From Symsagittifera roscoffensis (Eukaryota; Xenacoelomorpha; Acoela; Convolutidae), in the NCBI RefSeq assembly GCF_963678635.1, contig NC_087069.1, positions 2,242,166-2,306,165 on the forward strand: a DNA stretch of 64,000 nt, given 5' to 3'. Both the position numbers and the translations under genes were made by a program. Each line of letters opens with the position of its first letter. Within the stretch, counting starts at the first letter, position 1. Under the pieces are notes generated by a model. It worked only from the letters and a program-made list of their open reading frames with translations, was not told the origin of the DNA and searched no databases. Below are positions 11,094-22,817 of the stretch, piece by piece.

Positions 11094-13886
11094 TTAGAAT
11101 AAGTGGCCAAAGCAATTCGAGTGCCTTAATGGTGTTGTGTTGTGCTCTTCAGTGCTAGGTGACAATTCATAAGGTGTGCTTTGAATAAGGTTATAAAGTT
11201 TATGATTATATCGAGTGTTATATATGAGTTCTAGGATTAGGATTTCAACGGGCTGTAGGAATTCGTGTGGGACGATTGGTGGGCGGGATTTGCCTATGTT
11301 GAAGAGTTTGGTTAAGGGACAGAATATATACATCTGGGTGATGGGATCTTAATTGCGGAGGATGCCTTGTAGGTTAGTGTCTTTAATACAATAAGTGAAG
11401 TTAAGAAAAAATGTTGAAGTGTAATTAGAGTTAATGTATTGATATCTATGGTGAAGTTGTCGTGCTAGTGTGTTATGAGTGTAATGATGTTGGATGAACT
11501 GATAGTAAGTATACGTGTGTGTTTGTTTATCTCGTAACATGACGTCGTGTGAACAGTGCAAATCACGTTCTTTGGATGTGAGGAATTGAAAAGTTAGTGA
11601 AAAGAGGTTAGATTTGTTGAAGTATGAATTATAAGCATGAATATCACGGAGTGCTGCTGAAATGACGTGGTCGTTTTTTAGCCAAAGTGTTGAGGGTGAA
11701 AACGTATGGAGTTTTGATGAAAAATTTCTCTGTTAATTGTGGATTAGCAAATTGGTCGTCGTTGAGAAAGATGTCTTCGTTAGGTCGTATGACGTTATGA
11801 TCGTAGTTGTCAATAGAATATTCAATTGTTTTGGGTGTGGCGAATTTGATGTGTGGTTGTTTATATCCTATCTGTGTGAATTGTTTTGGGGTTAGTGCTG
11901 TTGTTAGAAGATAGAGTTGAGTGATCGTGGCGGATTATCGTGGACTAAAAAGTTGGTTGCTCTGAAAACGAAAACTAGTGACATGTGGTTGTTCTATAAT
12001 TTGTTTGTATGTATCTTCTATATTGGGTTGTTGGGTTATTATGTGTTGAATTGGGCTTTGTGGATAATTAGATCTCGATGTTATGAGGTCTGTCAGGGCT
12101 TTATTTTTGAAATTTCGTGGTACTAATGATAAGAGATGGTTATGATTTAGGCTTTGTAATTGTGGTGCTGTAGGCGTTGCATTTATATTGATTTGTGAAT
12201 CATTATATGTGTTCGTTGTTGTTGATAACTTGGTATTGTATTCTTTTGTTTAAGCTTCTAAAAGTAATTTATTTTTTGATGTAGAAAATATTCAAAAAAA
12301 TGCTGCAAAAAGTATGCGTGCTACGCTTGCTTGTTTGTCTACTTGTGTGTGTATGACGCTTGTATTGTAAATTCCTTTTAGGAGAGAGAAAAAAAACCCA
12401 AGAAAATTTAACATTGCGTATAATAGAGTCAATCTTTCTAAGATGTAGTAGGGTCATCCTAGAAAGGCAAGAAGCTCGTTTTTGAAATTTACAAAACAAA
12501 AAACATTTATTGGTGATATATCTGCGGTCTGTTTTTTTTTCGCCATTTAAGTAAATATAATTTTTTAAATCTTTAAAAAATCCGCAGTAATCTTGTGCAT
12601 ATATGTCTGAAAAGCCTGCTGTTTTTGCAAGTTTGCGTAGGTTTTGATCTATGAATTGTCGTTGTATTGTGTCCTTTTTTAGGAGTAATTCTTGAAATTG
12701 TTGTGTATGTATGTGATGTTGAATGTCGGATTTAGAGTATATGCCGATCGGTTGTAAATGGATATTTGGATTGCGGGCAATAGCTCTAATGCTTTCTGCT
12801 GGAAACTTTTTTAGTTGTTGCATAAGTGTAAGATATTGTGTGAGAAGGTAGTATTTATCTTCATCAGGGTTTAATTGTATTACATTGTGGCTTTTTTTCT
12901 GATTCACATGGGACTGCTGTATCTAAAAAAAAGCTCTTCAGGAGAGTGTATCAACAAAATGTACTTTGTTTTTGTAGAATCTTGGGATTCTTTTACAGCA
13001 TAAATTGTCTTCAAAAACATTGAAAGGTGATACTTTTTTGTTACAAGTGTAATACCATAATTTGTTATCTTTCGTAGTGAATGAAACTTGGTATGTTACC
13101 TGCTTGTAAGTATACTGCATAAGGGATTTTAAGTACTGCTAGTGCAAGTGATTCTAAAATTTGTGTTCGTTCAAGGTGACGTAGTTGATGAAGTGTTTCA
13201 AGTTCAGTCAAAGACATTTCTTGAAAGATTATTTTGTAGTCTAATTTCATGTCTAAGTGTAAGTCATAGTAAATTGCCCCAAAATCTGTGTTGTTCATTA
13301 GTGGTAGTTCTTGTAAACGTGTACTGTCTTTGTCTTTCGGTTTTATTTTTCTACATGTGTTTCCTGTATTTTTTAGAAGGTTTGTTGGATATATGAATTT
13401 TCTTCACTGGTTGAAAGATGTGTTGCCATTGGATGTATAATTCATTTTACTGTCTTCATGTAGAAACACTGTTCGTATTCGATAAGAATTTCTGAATATT
13501 GTGTTTTGTAAAGTGGTTTAATGTATTTACGTGCAAGTTCCGTTTCTGGGTATATTTGGAAACGTGTCAATTTATTTTCTATATTATGAATGTTTCTAAA
13601 ATTAAAGTTACTATGGCTGAATTGATCAGGATTCACATCTTCATAAGGGATTGATTCAATAAAAAATTTTTAATGAAATTTTATCATTCTTGTAATTTTG
13701 CTACTTGAAATGTGGTACAAGTGTCTTCGGGGAACCAGACAATTGAGCTTGTGTTTGTGTAGTAGGATCGCAGTATCCTTGATCGTTTTTGCAAGGGAGT
13801 CTGATTCCTTGATAAATTATCGTGTCATCTTTTGAATCTCGTGTTAGTTGTACTTTTTCAAGCTGTACTTTCCAACCAAAAAACAT
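11094..13886 (-). pseudogene. Env-like glycoprotein region (decayed)
   Basis: A series of minus-strand open fragments follows integrase: 13886-13701, 13636-13442, 13298-13065, 13120-12938, 12907-12269, then 11561-11349 and 11333-11094. They are separated by stops and frameshifts. Seen directly: a Cys-containing segment with GYCDPTT at about 13790, a CC-x-RIP motif followed by a Tyr/Lys-rich stretch and FVDTLSR at about 12950-13000, and a 212-codon fragment (12907-12269) with long amphipathic runs. Position downstream of integrase plus conserved Cys/Trp motifs is what env genes of insect and nematode LTR elements look like. The assignment is inference. No clear signal peptide or transmembrane anchor could be fixed because of the breaks. 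Confidence 0.5.
12269..12907 (-). pseudogene. Longest open fragment of the env-like region, 212 codons
   Basis: The longest uninterrupted frame in the 3' third of the element. It is Gln/Lys/Ile-rich, with a helical stretch in its first half (LTLMQQLKKFPAESIRAIAR) and an Asp/Tyr/Cys/Gly/Phe cluster (DYCGFFKDL) near residue 105. It degenerates into low-complexity residues after about codon 120, suggesting that the true frame shifts there. I read it as the middle part of the env-like protein. An unrelated accessory ORF is the alternative. Confidence 0.4.
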
Positions 13887-14736
13887 TATTTCTTGGTAAC
13901 CTATTTCTTTAGTGGCGGCTCTTTAATTTGTGGGGTTGTTTATTACAAGGTGTGGTATCCAATTTTTAACATGGAGATCGTAAGTTAATCTTCCGTGTGC
14001 CCCGTGGATGGGAAGTTTGTCGCCAGTTTTATATGACCTTGGTATCTTTCAAATTTGGCTTGATTAGCTGAGTCTGGAAAAACTTGAGAGTGTACCAATT
14101 TTCTGGTTGTGCCTTTGTTTGATGTGATTTTAATCGTTTAAGTTCGTTTTTACAATCTTCAGGGCTGAGATGTAATAGACTTTCGATGTTAATTTGGTAG
14201 AAAGATTCATGATCTAGTCTGTTTTTGTTTCTGTTTGAAACTTGGGAACAATGTTTTTTCTTTTCGGAAAATGTTGCTGTGAATTTATATCCTGTTAGCG
14301 TTGTAGCTCGTGCTTTTGAGTAAAGTGTTGCTATTATGTTTGTTGTTTCGATTGATTGTGGTTTTGATTCGCATTGAGTGATTTGGTTTATTGCATATTT
14401 GTGTAATGTTTTTCGTTCATTTTCTTTGCAGTCATAGTAAATTCTGGAGTCCTGTTCGGAGGGAAGGATTGTTATGATCGGGTTTTGAGAAATTGAGAAA
14501 GGGAAGGGTCTGGAGAATTAGTATCTTTAGAAGATACATGTGTGTGATAGTCCTCAGCATGGATTTTTAAAAGTTATACGTGCAATTGTCTTTTTAGAGT
14601 ATCTATCGTATTTGTAGATGATTTCTGTGGTTATAAAGGGGAGGGTAAAGACTGAGCTGTGATATTCGAAAGGGGGCTAGGGATAAAGGAAGGTGAATTA
14701 TATTATTTAGTCTTACAGTGATTTCAAATTTTAGTG

Positions 14737-15500
14737 TCAGATTATCTTGTGTAAGTATTTGTATGCTGTTTTCTTGTATATATTTGTGAATCTAGCGTCG
14801 AGATTTGTAGGAAAGTTTGCAGGAAATGGTGTTTGTGGGATTTTAATTATGGAAGGGGTTGAAGGGAGTGAAAGAGTTTCTGGTAGTGACAAAGTTGTGT
14901 CAGATGAAACGTCTATTGGATCGTTTACTAAATTTGGTTCGCCTGAGTAAAAGCTAGTGTCATCCAAAATGGGAGATGTTCTGTAGTGGTTGGGGGAGTA
15001 AAAGGATTTTATCGGACTTGTTCAGATGTAGGGGTTGACCCTAAATAATATGATGGGATGTTTGATGTGTTTTGTTGTGATGGGGTCTGGGGAGCACTTT
15101 CAGTTGTATTACTGGAGAGGTCTATAGAGTTTGATATTGGTGAATGAGGTATGTTGAATTGAACTCTGGTGGTTTGAAAATTTCTATTTTGTCTTGGATG
15201 TATAATTTGTATGTTTATTTCGAGCGTGTTTTGGTTATGACTTTGGTGTCTTGCTCTTTTAGGATCTTGTTGGAGAGAGGAGGATTTATAATATATACTG
15301 GTTCGTATAGTGGTTCGCTTAGAGATGCTTGGCGAATTTTTGGTTCTAGTGGTTCGGACAGTCGTGCCTGTCTTTCTTCAAATGTGTCTTGAACAGAGAT
15401 GCCAGTTGATGGTTGGAGGTTATTTGATTGACTATTTGTTGGTTTTGTTGGAGGTTCTTGAGACGTTGTTGGTGGGGAATGGTGTGGGGATTGTTGATTA
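14737..15500 (-). pseudogene. Pro/Ser-rich region between integrase and env
   Basis: Two minus-strand fragments, about 15490-15210 and 14967-14737, are rich in Pro, Ser and Thr, with repeated SLSEPL/SEPLEP-like and SLPSTPS motifs. They sit between the end of integrase (16812) and the env-like region (13886), where Gypsy-type elements normally have little sequence. It could be an accessory ORF or the N-terminal cytoplasmic/linker part of the third ORF. No family is recognised. 15500-16811 shows nothing coding. Confidence 0.3.
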
Positions 15501-16811
15501 GCAATTTTGAAAATTTTTAAAAATTATTTATTTATGAAGAAAATTTGTGTTTTTTTGTGATATTCTTAAATGAAAAAGATCAAAACTTTTGTTGCTAATG
15601 CGATGATTATAATAGCCTTTTTTATACATTTGCACTTTGTCATTATGAGGGATATCGAAAATGTGAGAAATATTATGAAAAGAAGAAAAACATCTGTTCT
15701 ACTGAAGAGATGCTGGAACATTTATATGATTATTTGAAGTATTGTACCTGAGGAGGTGGTCAAAGATTTTGGAAAAATTAACATAGGTTTTGGCTAGAGA
15801 ATAAAAAATGATGAAAAGGTTTCAAAAAACTATCAGGGAGAGGATGAATATTTCTAGGATATTGGATATGAAGATTATACAAAGTTTGAAAAAGTTTGAA
15901 ATGACTGAAAAATGGTTTGAAAGACTATTTTGAAGTTTGTTGACTGTTCGAGAAACAAGCATTTGAAGAAATGATTCGTTTCGTCGAATTAATTTCTTTT
16001 TTCTGAAAGCTAAACTCGAGTGTGGTCAGGTTATTTATTGGTTTTTTGACAAGTGGGTTGGATTTTGGCAATTTTTGATAAAAGAAATTTTGGAGGGCTC
16101 TCAAGGGTCTTCCTGGTTTTGTTGCTATTTATTGGATGATTGGAGGTATCCTAGAAATATTCGTACTTTAGATTAATTGATCATGTCCATTTTGTTCTTT
16201 AGGCTAATTTGATATTTTTTCCTGAGGGATTTTTGGATCTAAGTTGGGACAATTTTGTTGATCTTTATTCTACTTGATATGGAGGGCTGTAATATTGAGA
16301 CTTTGTTTATTTCAGGTGTCAATGTTTAGCGGTTTGCTTATTTTTGACGTGGAGGTCCTTTAGTTATAGTTAGAGATTTGCTTGAAGGTGATTGTTTCTC
16401 GGCTAAAGAAGTCGTGTCAAAAATAAAGTGATGATTCAGAAAAGGTTCTGATTGGCTGAATTTGAACTAGTTTGTTAAAGTTCTTTTCAGCATGAATTTT
16501 GAGAAAATGTTCGGGTAATGAAAAGATTTTTAAGAGGTCAAAATGTTAATTAATTTGAAAGTGGTTTCTGAAATTCAACTTACTTTTAATTTTTAGATTG
16601 TGGGATGAATGTTTTGTAATTTTTCCATGGCTGATTTCGAAGTCGCCATGATTGTCTATGTAAAAAATTTTGTTTTTGATCTTGTGGTAGGATTTTTTCT
16701 TTTATTTTTCAAATTTTTTTCCTGTTTGAGTTATCTTTTTGTTATCTAAATTTTTTGATGTTTGTTTGGGAAGCTCTCTTTCATTTTTATCCATTGGTTT
16801 TTGGATAGGGT

Positions 16812-18137
16812 TTATATCAGTGCTTTGATTTTGTTCGTGATCTGAATTATTTTGAAAACTTTAGGTCCTGTAAAGGAGTATAATTGAGTCAGTTCGCGAA
16901 GAGCGTACTGTTTTGGATAATAAGGTAAAAAATTGTTTCGGTGTTGAACAATTTCTTTTTTGTTGAGGTCCATGAGTTTGAATTTTACATCAGTGGTTTT
17001 ATCAATTATTTGATATGGTCTTTTTTCGAGTGGTTGTAATTCTTTGGAAATTCCATTTTGTGTTGTAAAACTTACAATTAAAACGTATGATCCGATTTTC
17101 AATTTTGTAGCTGGTGTAAATCGAGAATTTATTTGGGAAGTAATATTTTGCCTTTGTAATAATTTTTTGTCACTTTCTTGTAGATTTCGTTGTGTTTTGT
17201 ATCTCTGTTCAAAATCCATTTGGTGTGTGTACCGGAAGCCAATTTTAAAATTTGTGGATGATGAAAGTGATCTTTAGTGGATTGAAAGTAACATTTTGAT
17301 TCTTTAGTTGATTGAAAATAACCTTGTGTATTTTTTGAAGAATTTGCTGTGAACCTTATGGGTTTTCATGGTTTTTGATTGAAAACCATTACAAAGGGTG
17401 ATAGTCCTAAAGTTGTTGTGGTTTGCGAGTTATAAGATAATGGGAATATTTTACATCTGTTGACCATTCAGTATATCGTGCGTCATTTCCGTTTAAGATA
17501 CATCTAAGATATTCTTGCAATAAACGGTTCATGCCTTCGACTAATCCATTAGTCAAAGGTGCATGAAATGTACGTGTTTTGTGCTTTCGTTCTTTATAAA
17601 TTCATTTCCATTGTCTGTAACAAGAATTTCGGGTAAACGAAGTTTTGCTATCCAGTGTTCATAAAGTGTTGTATATGCATAATAAGCATTACAATGGGGC
17701 ACTGGGTTAAATGCTTTGTAGTGTGTGAATGCGTCGACTATGACCATTATATACGAGTTTACTTCTGAGGATGATGATGTTGGTCCTTTTGTATCGAAAG
17801 AAATTCTGTGATTGAAGTATAGACTTCGTCCTTTAAAATCTTGTTTTTCTGCAATTTGTTTTTGGTTTGGGTATGGTTTGTTTAATTGACGTCTTATGCA
17901 ATCATTGCTTAATACTTTTATCCAAATTGGTGCATTTGGGAAGTAAATATTTTGTATAAAATTTGAAAATGTTTTCTCTGCTCCTGAGTGTCCTTTAGTG
18001 TGTAAAGAGTGAGAGGTATGAAAAGCTATAAGCATCATACTTAAAGGTAGGCAGGGTAGTTTGATATCAGATGTGTGGTATTCTAGAACATCTTTGTTTT
18101 CGTTGAAGAGGTATTGTAAAGTTTTCTGAAATATCAT
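16812..18137 (-). pseudogene. Retroelement integrase, frameshifted
   Basis: The fragment 18137-17553 carries the integrase zinc-binding region (HTKGHSG, then one Cys where an HHCC motif needs two; the second Cys position reads Arg in CIRRQ), the first catalytic Asp in SFDTKGP and the second in VTDNGNEF. The fragment 17219-16812 carries the C-terminal domain: an SH3-like stretch around GSYVLIVSF, PYQIIDK, and then a conserved tail with a His-Arg-Asn motif (VQHRNNFLPYYP). The sequence between 17553 and 17219, which should hold the catalytic Glu, is broken by stops. In the family this enzyme inserts the cDNA. This copy cannot make a whole protein. Confidence 0.85.
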
Positions 18138-18441
18138 AGAAGGGTTTTATTTCCTAGAATGGTGATATCGGCTTTAATTGGCTTTCCATTTATAATTGTG
18201 CCAAGCTTTAATTGTCTAATGACTGGGTCTCAATTTTGATGTTTCTGTCATAACTCGAGTGTTATTTTTTCTGTTAGTGGGAGGCAAAAATTTTTAATTG
18301 CTGTTTTTGATAGAAGTATTGTATCTAGAGGGACATGAACGATAAAAACATGGTTTATTGTATATTTTAAGTCATTATTCGTTGGGGCTGATAAATTTAT
18401 ATTATCAGTTAGGTTTTCTTTTTCTATTAAAGGGAATAGAT

Positions 18442-19130
18442 CTAATTTATACAGTTTTTGTTTGATTGGTTTTTACTGTGTGTTACTTTTAATCCTGCTG
18501 TTGAGAATATGATATCGCTATATGGTATAGATTTTCCTAGTTGGTCTACTTCGTAGTGATTGTTTTGACAATGTAAATATAGTGGAAAATGTTGTAGAAT
18601 ATTAATTTGTGATTGGTGTATGTCAATTTTTACGGCATATTTGCATTGTAATCTTGGTGAGGTTACACCTCGTGCAAGGAAAAATTTAATATTTTGTGGT
18701 ATTTCAACTGTTATTTTTCTTGTGAACAATTCAGGTGGTGTAATTCTACTGAGAGTATCGGGTAGTGCGAGGTTTTCCTGCTGTCCGAACTATATGTAAG
18801 TTTGGGAACTTCATTAAAATCAGCTGAAACCTGTAAGCTCTATGGTTTGGGTTTGATTTTAAAAAAAGATTTTTCATTTATAATCTATAAATAAAACTAA
18901 ATAAAACTAATGGATGTTTAGATCCAAGTATTAAAAATTCATATTCTTTAAGTGTATATATTATGGTTGTGCATTCTCTCATAAGAGTAGAGAGTCTAAG
19001 CTCAGCTTGTGTGAATAGTCTAAAACTTGCTGAAACGAGGTTCATTTTATTTGTTCCATCGTGAGATTGTAATAATGCTGCGCCGATGCCAAAAATAGAG
19101 TCGTCTCACATGGCATAAAATGGTTGGTCG
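18442..19130 (-). pseudogene. RNase H and linker region of pol
   Basis: Between RT and integrase on the minus strand. Near 18910 a recognisable strand of a Gypsy-type RNase H (GSKHPLVLF) is followed by a stop where the catalytic Asp-His would be. The open fragment 18729-18442 (95 codons) is the linker leading to integrase. Several stops interrupt it. The assignment rests mainly on position. Confidence 0.55.
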
Positions 19131-19173
19131 GGATCTGGAATGGTGTTTGATAATTGTTCAGTGAGAAGAGTTT

Positions 19174-19935
19174 TTATTTCTTCGAATCGTTTCTGATGTT
19201 CTGTTGTCCATTCTGTAGGATTTTGTAGAATGAACTTAAGTATAACTGCATTTTATATATGTATTTACTAAAGAAGTTTAACTTTCCAAGAAATTTTTGT
19301 AATTGTTTTTTGTTTGAAGTTGGTTGGAGTTTTTGGATTGCATCTATGCGAGATTTCAATGGAGTTATATTGTTTCTTTCTATAATTTCTTTCCAAGAAA
19401 TTTTACTTGTGTTAGAAAAAAATGTGATTAATCCGGGGCTGCTTTTATGTTTTCGTGGAATAATATTGGATGATTTTTTTCTAAGACAGAGAAACATTTT
19501 GTTTTTTGTTTATCATTGCATAAAAACTTCGTCTTAATATGTGATTGCCTTTTTATTAAGTATTAGTGGTCTGAAAATTTTACTCATGAATGCTGAAACT
19601 GCTGCTGGTCCTATGGAAGTTCCATAGAAAAGTCTGTTGAATTCGTATTGTTGATTTCCAATAACGAATTGTGTTAATCATCTGGAATATTCGTCTAACC
19701 GCATTTGATTATTTGCACTATTCATGTCTGCTGCTGTGAAATATTTACCGTTTAATTTTGTGAGAATTATTTGAGTTGGTTTACTGGGCCAATTAAATTT
19801 AGATTCAACAATGAGTGAATTGAGGTATCTTGCATCTAGAACTTTTTTTAATGATTCTGCTTTTGCTATAATGAAAACGGGATTTATAAATGTGTTACCT
19901 TTTGGCTGTTCTTCTCTATTTACTGGAGAAATCAT
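19174..19935 (-). pseudogene. Reverse transcriptase, fragmented
   Basis: The fragment 19935-19678 shows RT motifs in order: KKVLDARYLNSLI (fingers), then FTAADMNSANNQM, which holds the palm Asp of motif A. The catalytic YxDD site, expected near 19540, reads with a stop before a single Asp followed by Glu, so the active site is destroyed. The fragment 19497-19174 is the thumb/connection with the Gypsy-typical FLGKLNFFSKYI motif. The family is clear; the exact clade cannot be set by eye. Confidence 0.85.
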
Positions 19936-20313
19936 TTCATATTGTTCTAGTATTTCAAGTAATCGGTTAACTTTGTCTTGTAAATGAATTGGGACTTTAC
20001 TTGCTCGTTGTTTTTTGAGAACTGCATCAAGTTTTAGAGGTAAATTTAGTGGTGAATTTACTTTTCCAACATCAAATTTAGATGTTTCCTAACCTTTCGT
20101 TATTTCAGTAATAGCTCACCTAATTGTTTAAAATTTTTTTTGTGTTATCTGAGAGTGTTGAAAATTGATCATTGTTAAGAATTTTTGTTGTTCTTTCGTG
20201 TGTTTTGATATTTGAAAAGTTGGTTTGAAGTAGGGTGTTTTTATAAAATAATATGTGTTTTGTTTTTCATTACTTAATATATGATTAATTAATAGATCTT
20301 CGTTAAGAATTGT

Positions 20314-20556
20314 TTATTGACATATATCTAATAGTTGTAAAATTTTATTTACTCTATACCCTATTTCTTTTGTGGGAGAAATTGTTGCGTTAGTTTCACA
20401 ATATCCTAATAATCCTACAGGTAGGGTTATTTTATATGGATTTTTAATATATACAGGTAAAGAAATCATATCTGACTTTGAGTCTTTCAAGTATTTGATA
20501 GATGAAATTGTTTTTCGGAAAAATTTATGAATTGGTCTGAATTCAAGGTCAGACAT
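20314..20556 (-). pseudogene. Pol linker between protease and RT
   Basis: An 80-codon fragment with LPVGLLGYCETNATISPTKE. It lies between the protease and the RT fingers and is likely the N-terminal extension of pol. It is bounded by stops. No domain beyond its position. Confidence 0.4.
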
Positions 20557-20661
20557 AAAGAGATCTTGTTGATTTTGTTCTTTTTCATATTGGTGAACAT
20601 GTTTGATTGAGAAGTTATTTCTATTACCTGATAATGGTTTCAGGTGTTTCGGTTCCTGATT

Positions 20662-21110
20662 TTATATAAAGTAAGGTTTAGAGAAAAATGGTGGTTGTTT
20701 GTTTAATCTTTGAAAAAATGTTATAGCTGTGTTTTTCTTTCTTGTGTATTTATTTTTTATATGAATTCTGCTAATTAAGAAGTTTATAGTTGGTATATAT
20801 TTAGTAATAATTGGTATTCTAATGATATTATGCTTTATATCTGTGATGTGGAAGGTTTGTTTAAATGCTTTCTTCATTAGTTTGTTCCGTTCCCTTGTTC
20901 GAGTGGGAACAAGGAAAAGTTGGATTTTTCCAAAGTTCGTTAAAGTTGATCCTTGTGCGGTTGCTAGTCTGCTTGTTGCTTTGAAGGGTTTTAATTTTGG
21001 ATGTAGAACTTTTATTTCATTCCAAGTGGGAATGTTGATGATATTTGATTCCGCTCCGGAGTCTTTTAAAAAATCTACTTCAAGGTCTGGTGTTTGAAAT
21101 TGTTTGCTTT
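20662..21110 (-). pseudogene. Retroviral-type aspartic protease region
   Basis: A minus-strand frame running from about 21110 to 20662 contains DSGAESNIINI, with the catalytic Asp codon at 21061-21063. This is the retropepsin active-site motif, followed by strands typical of the fold. The frame is open through the 71-codon fragment that starts at ATG 20877. It sits just downstream of the nucleocapsid-like region, as expected for gag-pro-pol. The flap and the C-terminal Gly motif cannot be placed with certainty. Confidence 0.75.
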
Positions 21111-21188
21111 TTGGACTTTCTAAGAGACGTGGGATTGACCAGATTTTTTTTTGGTAACTACGGTTCTTTAGGTATATTTTGATAAATG

Positions 21189-21431
21189 TTATTTGTGCTT
21201 GGGTTTCTCTTCTGTTATTTCTTCTACTATTTTTGCTATTGTTTTGTTATTGTTTATAGGTCTTGTATAATAATTTAGAAGAAAATGATCATGATTTTGA
21301 TAGATATGGGAATATATTGGTTGTTCGTATATAATAGGTTCGTAGTCGTTTTCAACATTTATCATGTTACTTGAAATTGTATTTTCCGTGCCACTGTCTG
21401 AGGATTCGCAATTTATGTGATTTAATTGCAA
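21189..21431 (-). pseudogene. Gag/pro junction fragment
   Basis: An 80-codon acidic open fragment between the nucleocapsid-like region and the protease (motif SSDSGTENTISSNMI). It may be a gag C-terminal tail or a pro spacer. No domain is recognised. Confidence 0.3.
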
Positions 21432-21569
21432 TTCTGTGCTTTTGTTTTTATCAATACCAGGACGGTTTGGTTGAGTTTCTTCAGTTGCTTGTACCTGATT
21501 TATTTGCTTTTGATGTAAGGTGTACTACTCCTATAATTTTGCTGTGAATTTTGATAACGTGTGTTATTC

Positions 21570-22259
21570 CTATGTGGTGACTGAGCGTAGTTTTTTGTCT
21601 GTTGTTATAAGTTGAAATTCTGTTCTGTGAATTATGGCGTAATCAATGTTGATAATAATTATTTTTTGATCTGTTGTTAGGAAAATTGCGTGGTCGATTA
21701 TTTTAACATCTAGGATTTCGATCATTTGAATAGTTTCTATGACTATCGTTGGAAAGATGTCTATTTCTATAATATGAAAAATTTCTAGATCGATTATTTG
21801 AATAACTTCTTTTTCTAGAATTCCAATGGGAAATAGCATCAAACAAAAATTCAGGTTGGTTTGAGTTTGATCTTGAATAGTTATTTCGATATCGACTATT
21901 TCGACTATTTGATCGACTATATCTGTTTTGTGAGAAGTTTTGTGAATTTCTTTGATTTGATGATCTTCCTCGATAATTCGTATTATAAAGTGACTGTTGT
22001 CTAGAGTATTTTGAGTTATTTGGAAGTGGTTTTCCTGAACTATTACTTTGAATGTTTTTGTTGGGTAAATTTCGATCTTTTTTCTTGTACTGATGGAATG
22101 ATTCATTTGATTCTCTATTTTTTTGTGGTTTGTTTTGGTTATCTTGTTGTTTTTTTCTGCTTTCGGCAATGCTGTGTCCGTATCTTTGGCAAAAATTACA
22201 TCATTTTTTTTGAATGATAGTTTGCCTTTAAAACTTGGGTTTTTCTCGTAGATGTTCAA
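21570..22259 (-). pseudogene. Nucleocapsid-like part of gag, decayed
   Basis: A 229-codon open frame, probably out of frame for much of its length. Another minus-strand frame shows spaced Cys/Gly/His codons near 22150-22210 resembling a CCHC knuckle, followed by a long Arg/Asn/Tyr-rich repetitive tail (GATNNNN-like repeats at 21650-21990), the kind of basic tail that gag nucleocapsids carry. The current main frame translates this tail as Ile/Asp/Glu repeats, a frameshift artefact. Confidence 0.4.
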
Positions 22260-22817
22260 GGTTTCATTGATTTTTTCAGATCATTCTGTATCAGAGTCAT
22301 TAATATTGTTTATTTGTGAAGTAGTGGTTTCGATGTTGTTGACACATTGTAATTTTAGGTTTTCCGTTTCTTATAATTTTATAGTGATCTCTGCTTGGTC
22401 TCGTTTGTCTCCTAATTTCCTAAAGTCTACCTCTGGTTCTCGGATTGAGGAGCGATGTGATGCGCTCTTTTTTATTGCTATTTTTATAGGTATAGTCATC
22501 ATAAAGATTTCTGTCATCTTTGTACAATCATGAGTATTGAGTGAGTATGCTTTTCGGACAAGTGTTTCAATTCCTACTGCAAATTGTTTAACTGTTTCAT
22601 TTGGTAGTGTACAAACTCATAGCATAAAATTTTTTGATCTTGTTTGCTTCATTCGGAATCAAATATTTTTGAGAATTCTTGTGTGAACTTTTTCCAATCT
22701 GATTTTGTTTCTATAGGTAAAAATGAAAACCACTTTTGGGCTGCGCCGTCAAGTGTGGTTTGGATTAAAGCTGTGCGTCTATGTATCCAGTTTTGATGAA
22801 GAGGCGTGTTTACTGGT

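Noticed and set aside
13142-13396. Plus-strand ORFs inside the LTR element (also 19259, 22723, 22252)
   Set aside because: Shadows produced by the T/G-rich antisense strand of gag-pol-env.
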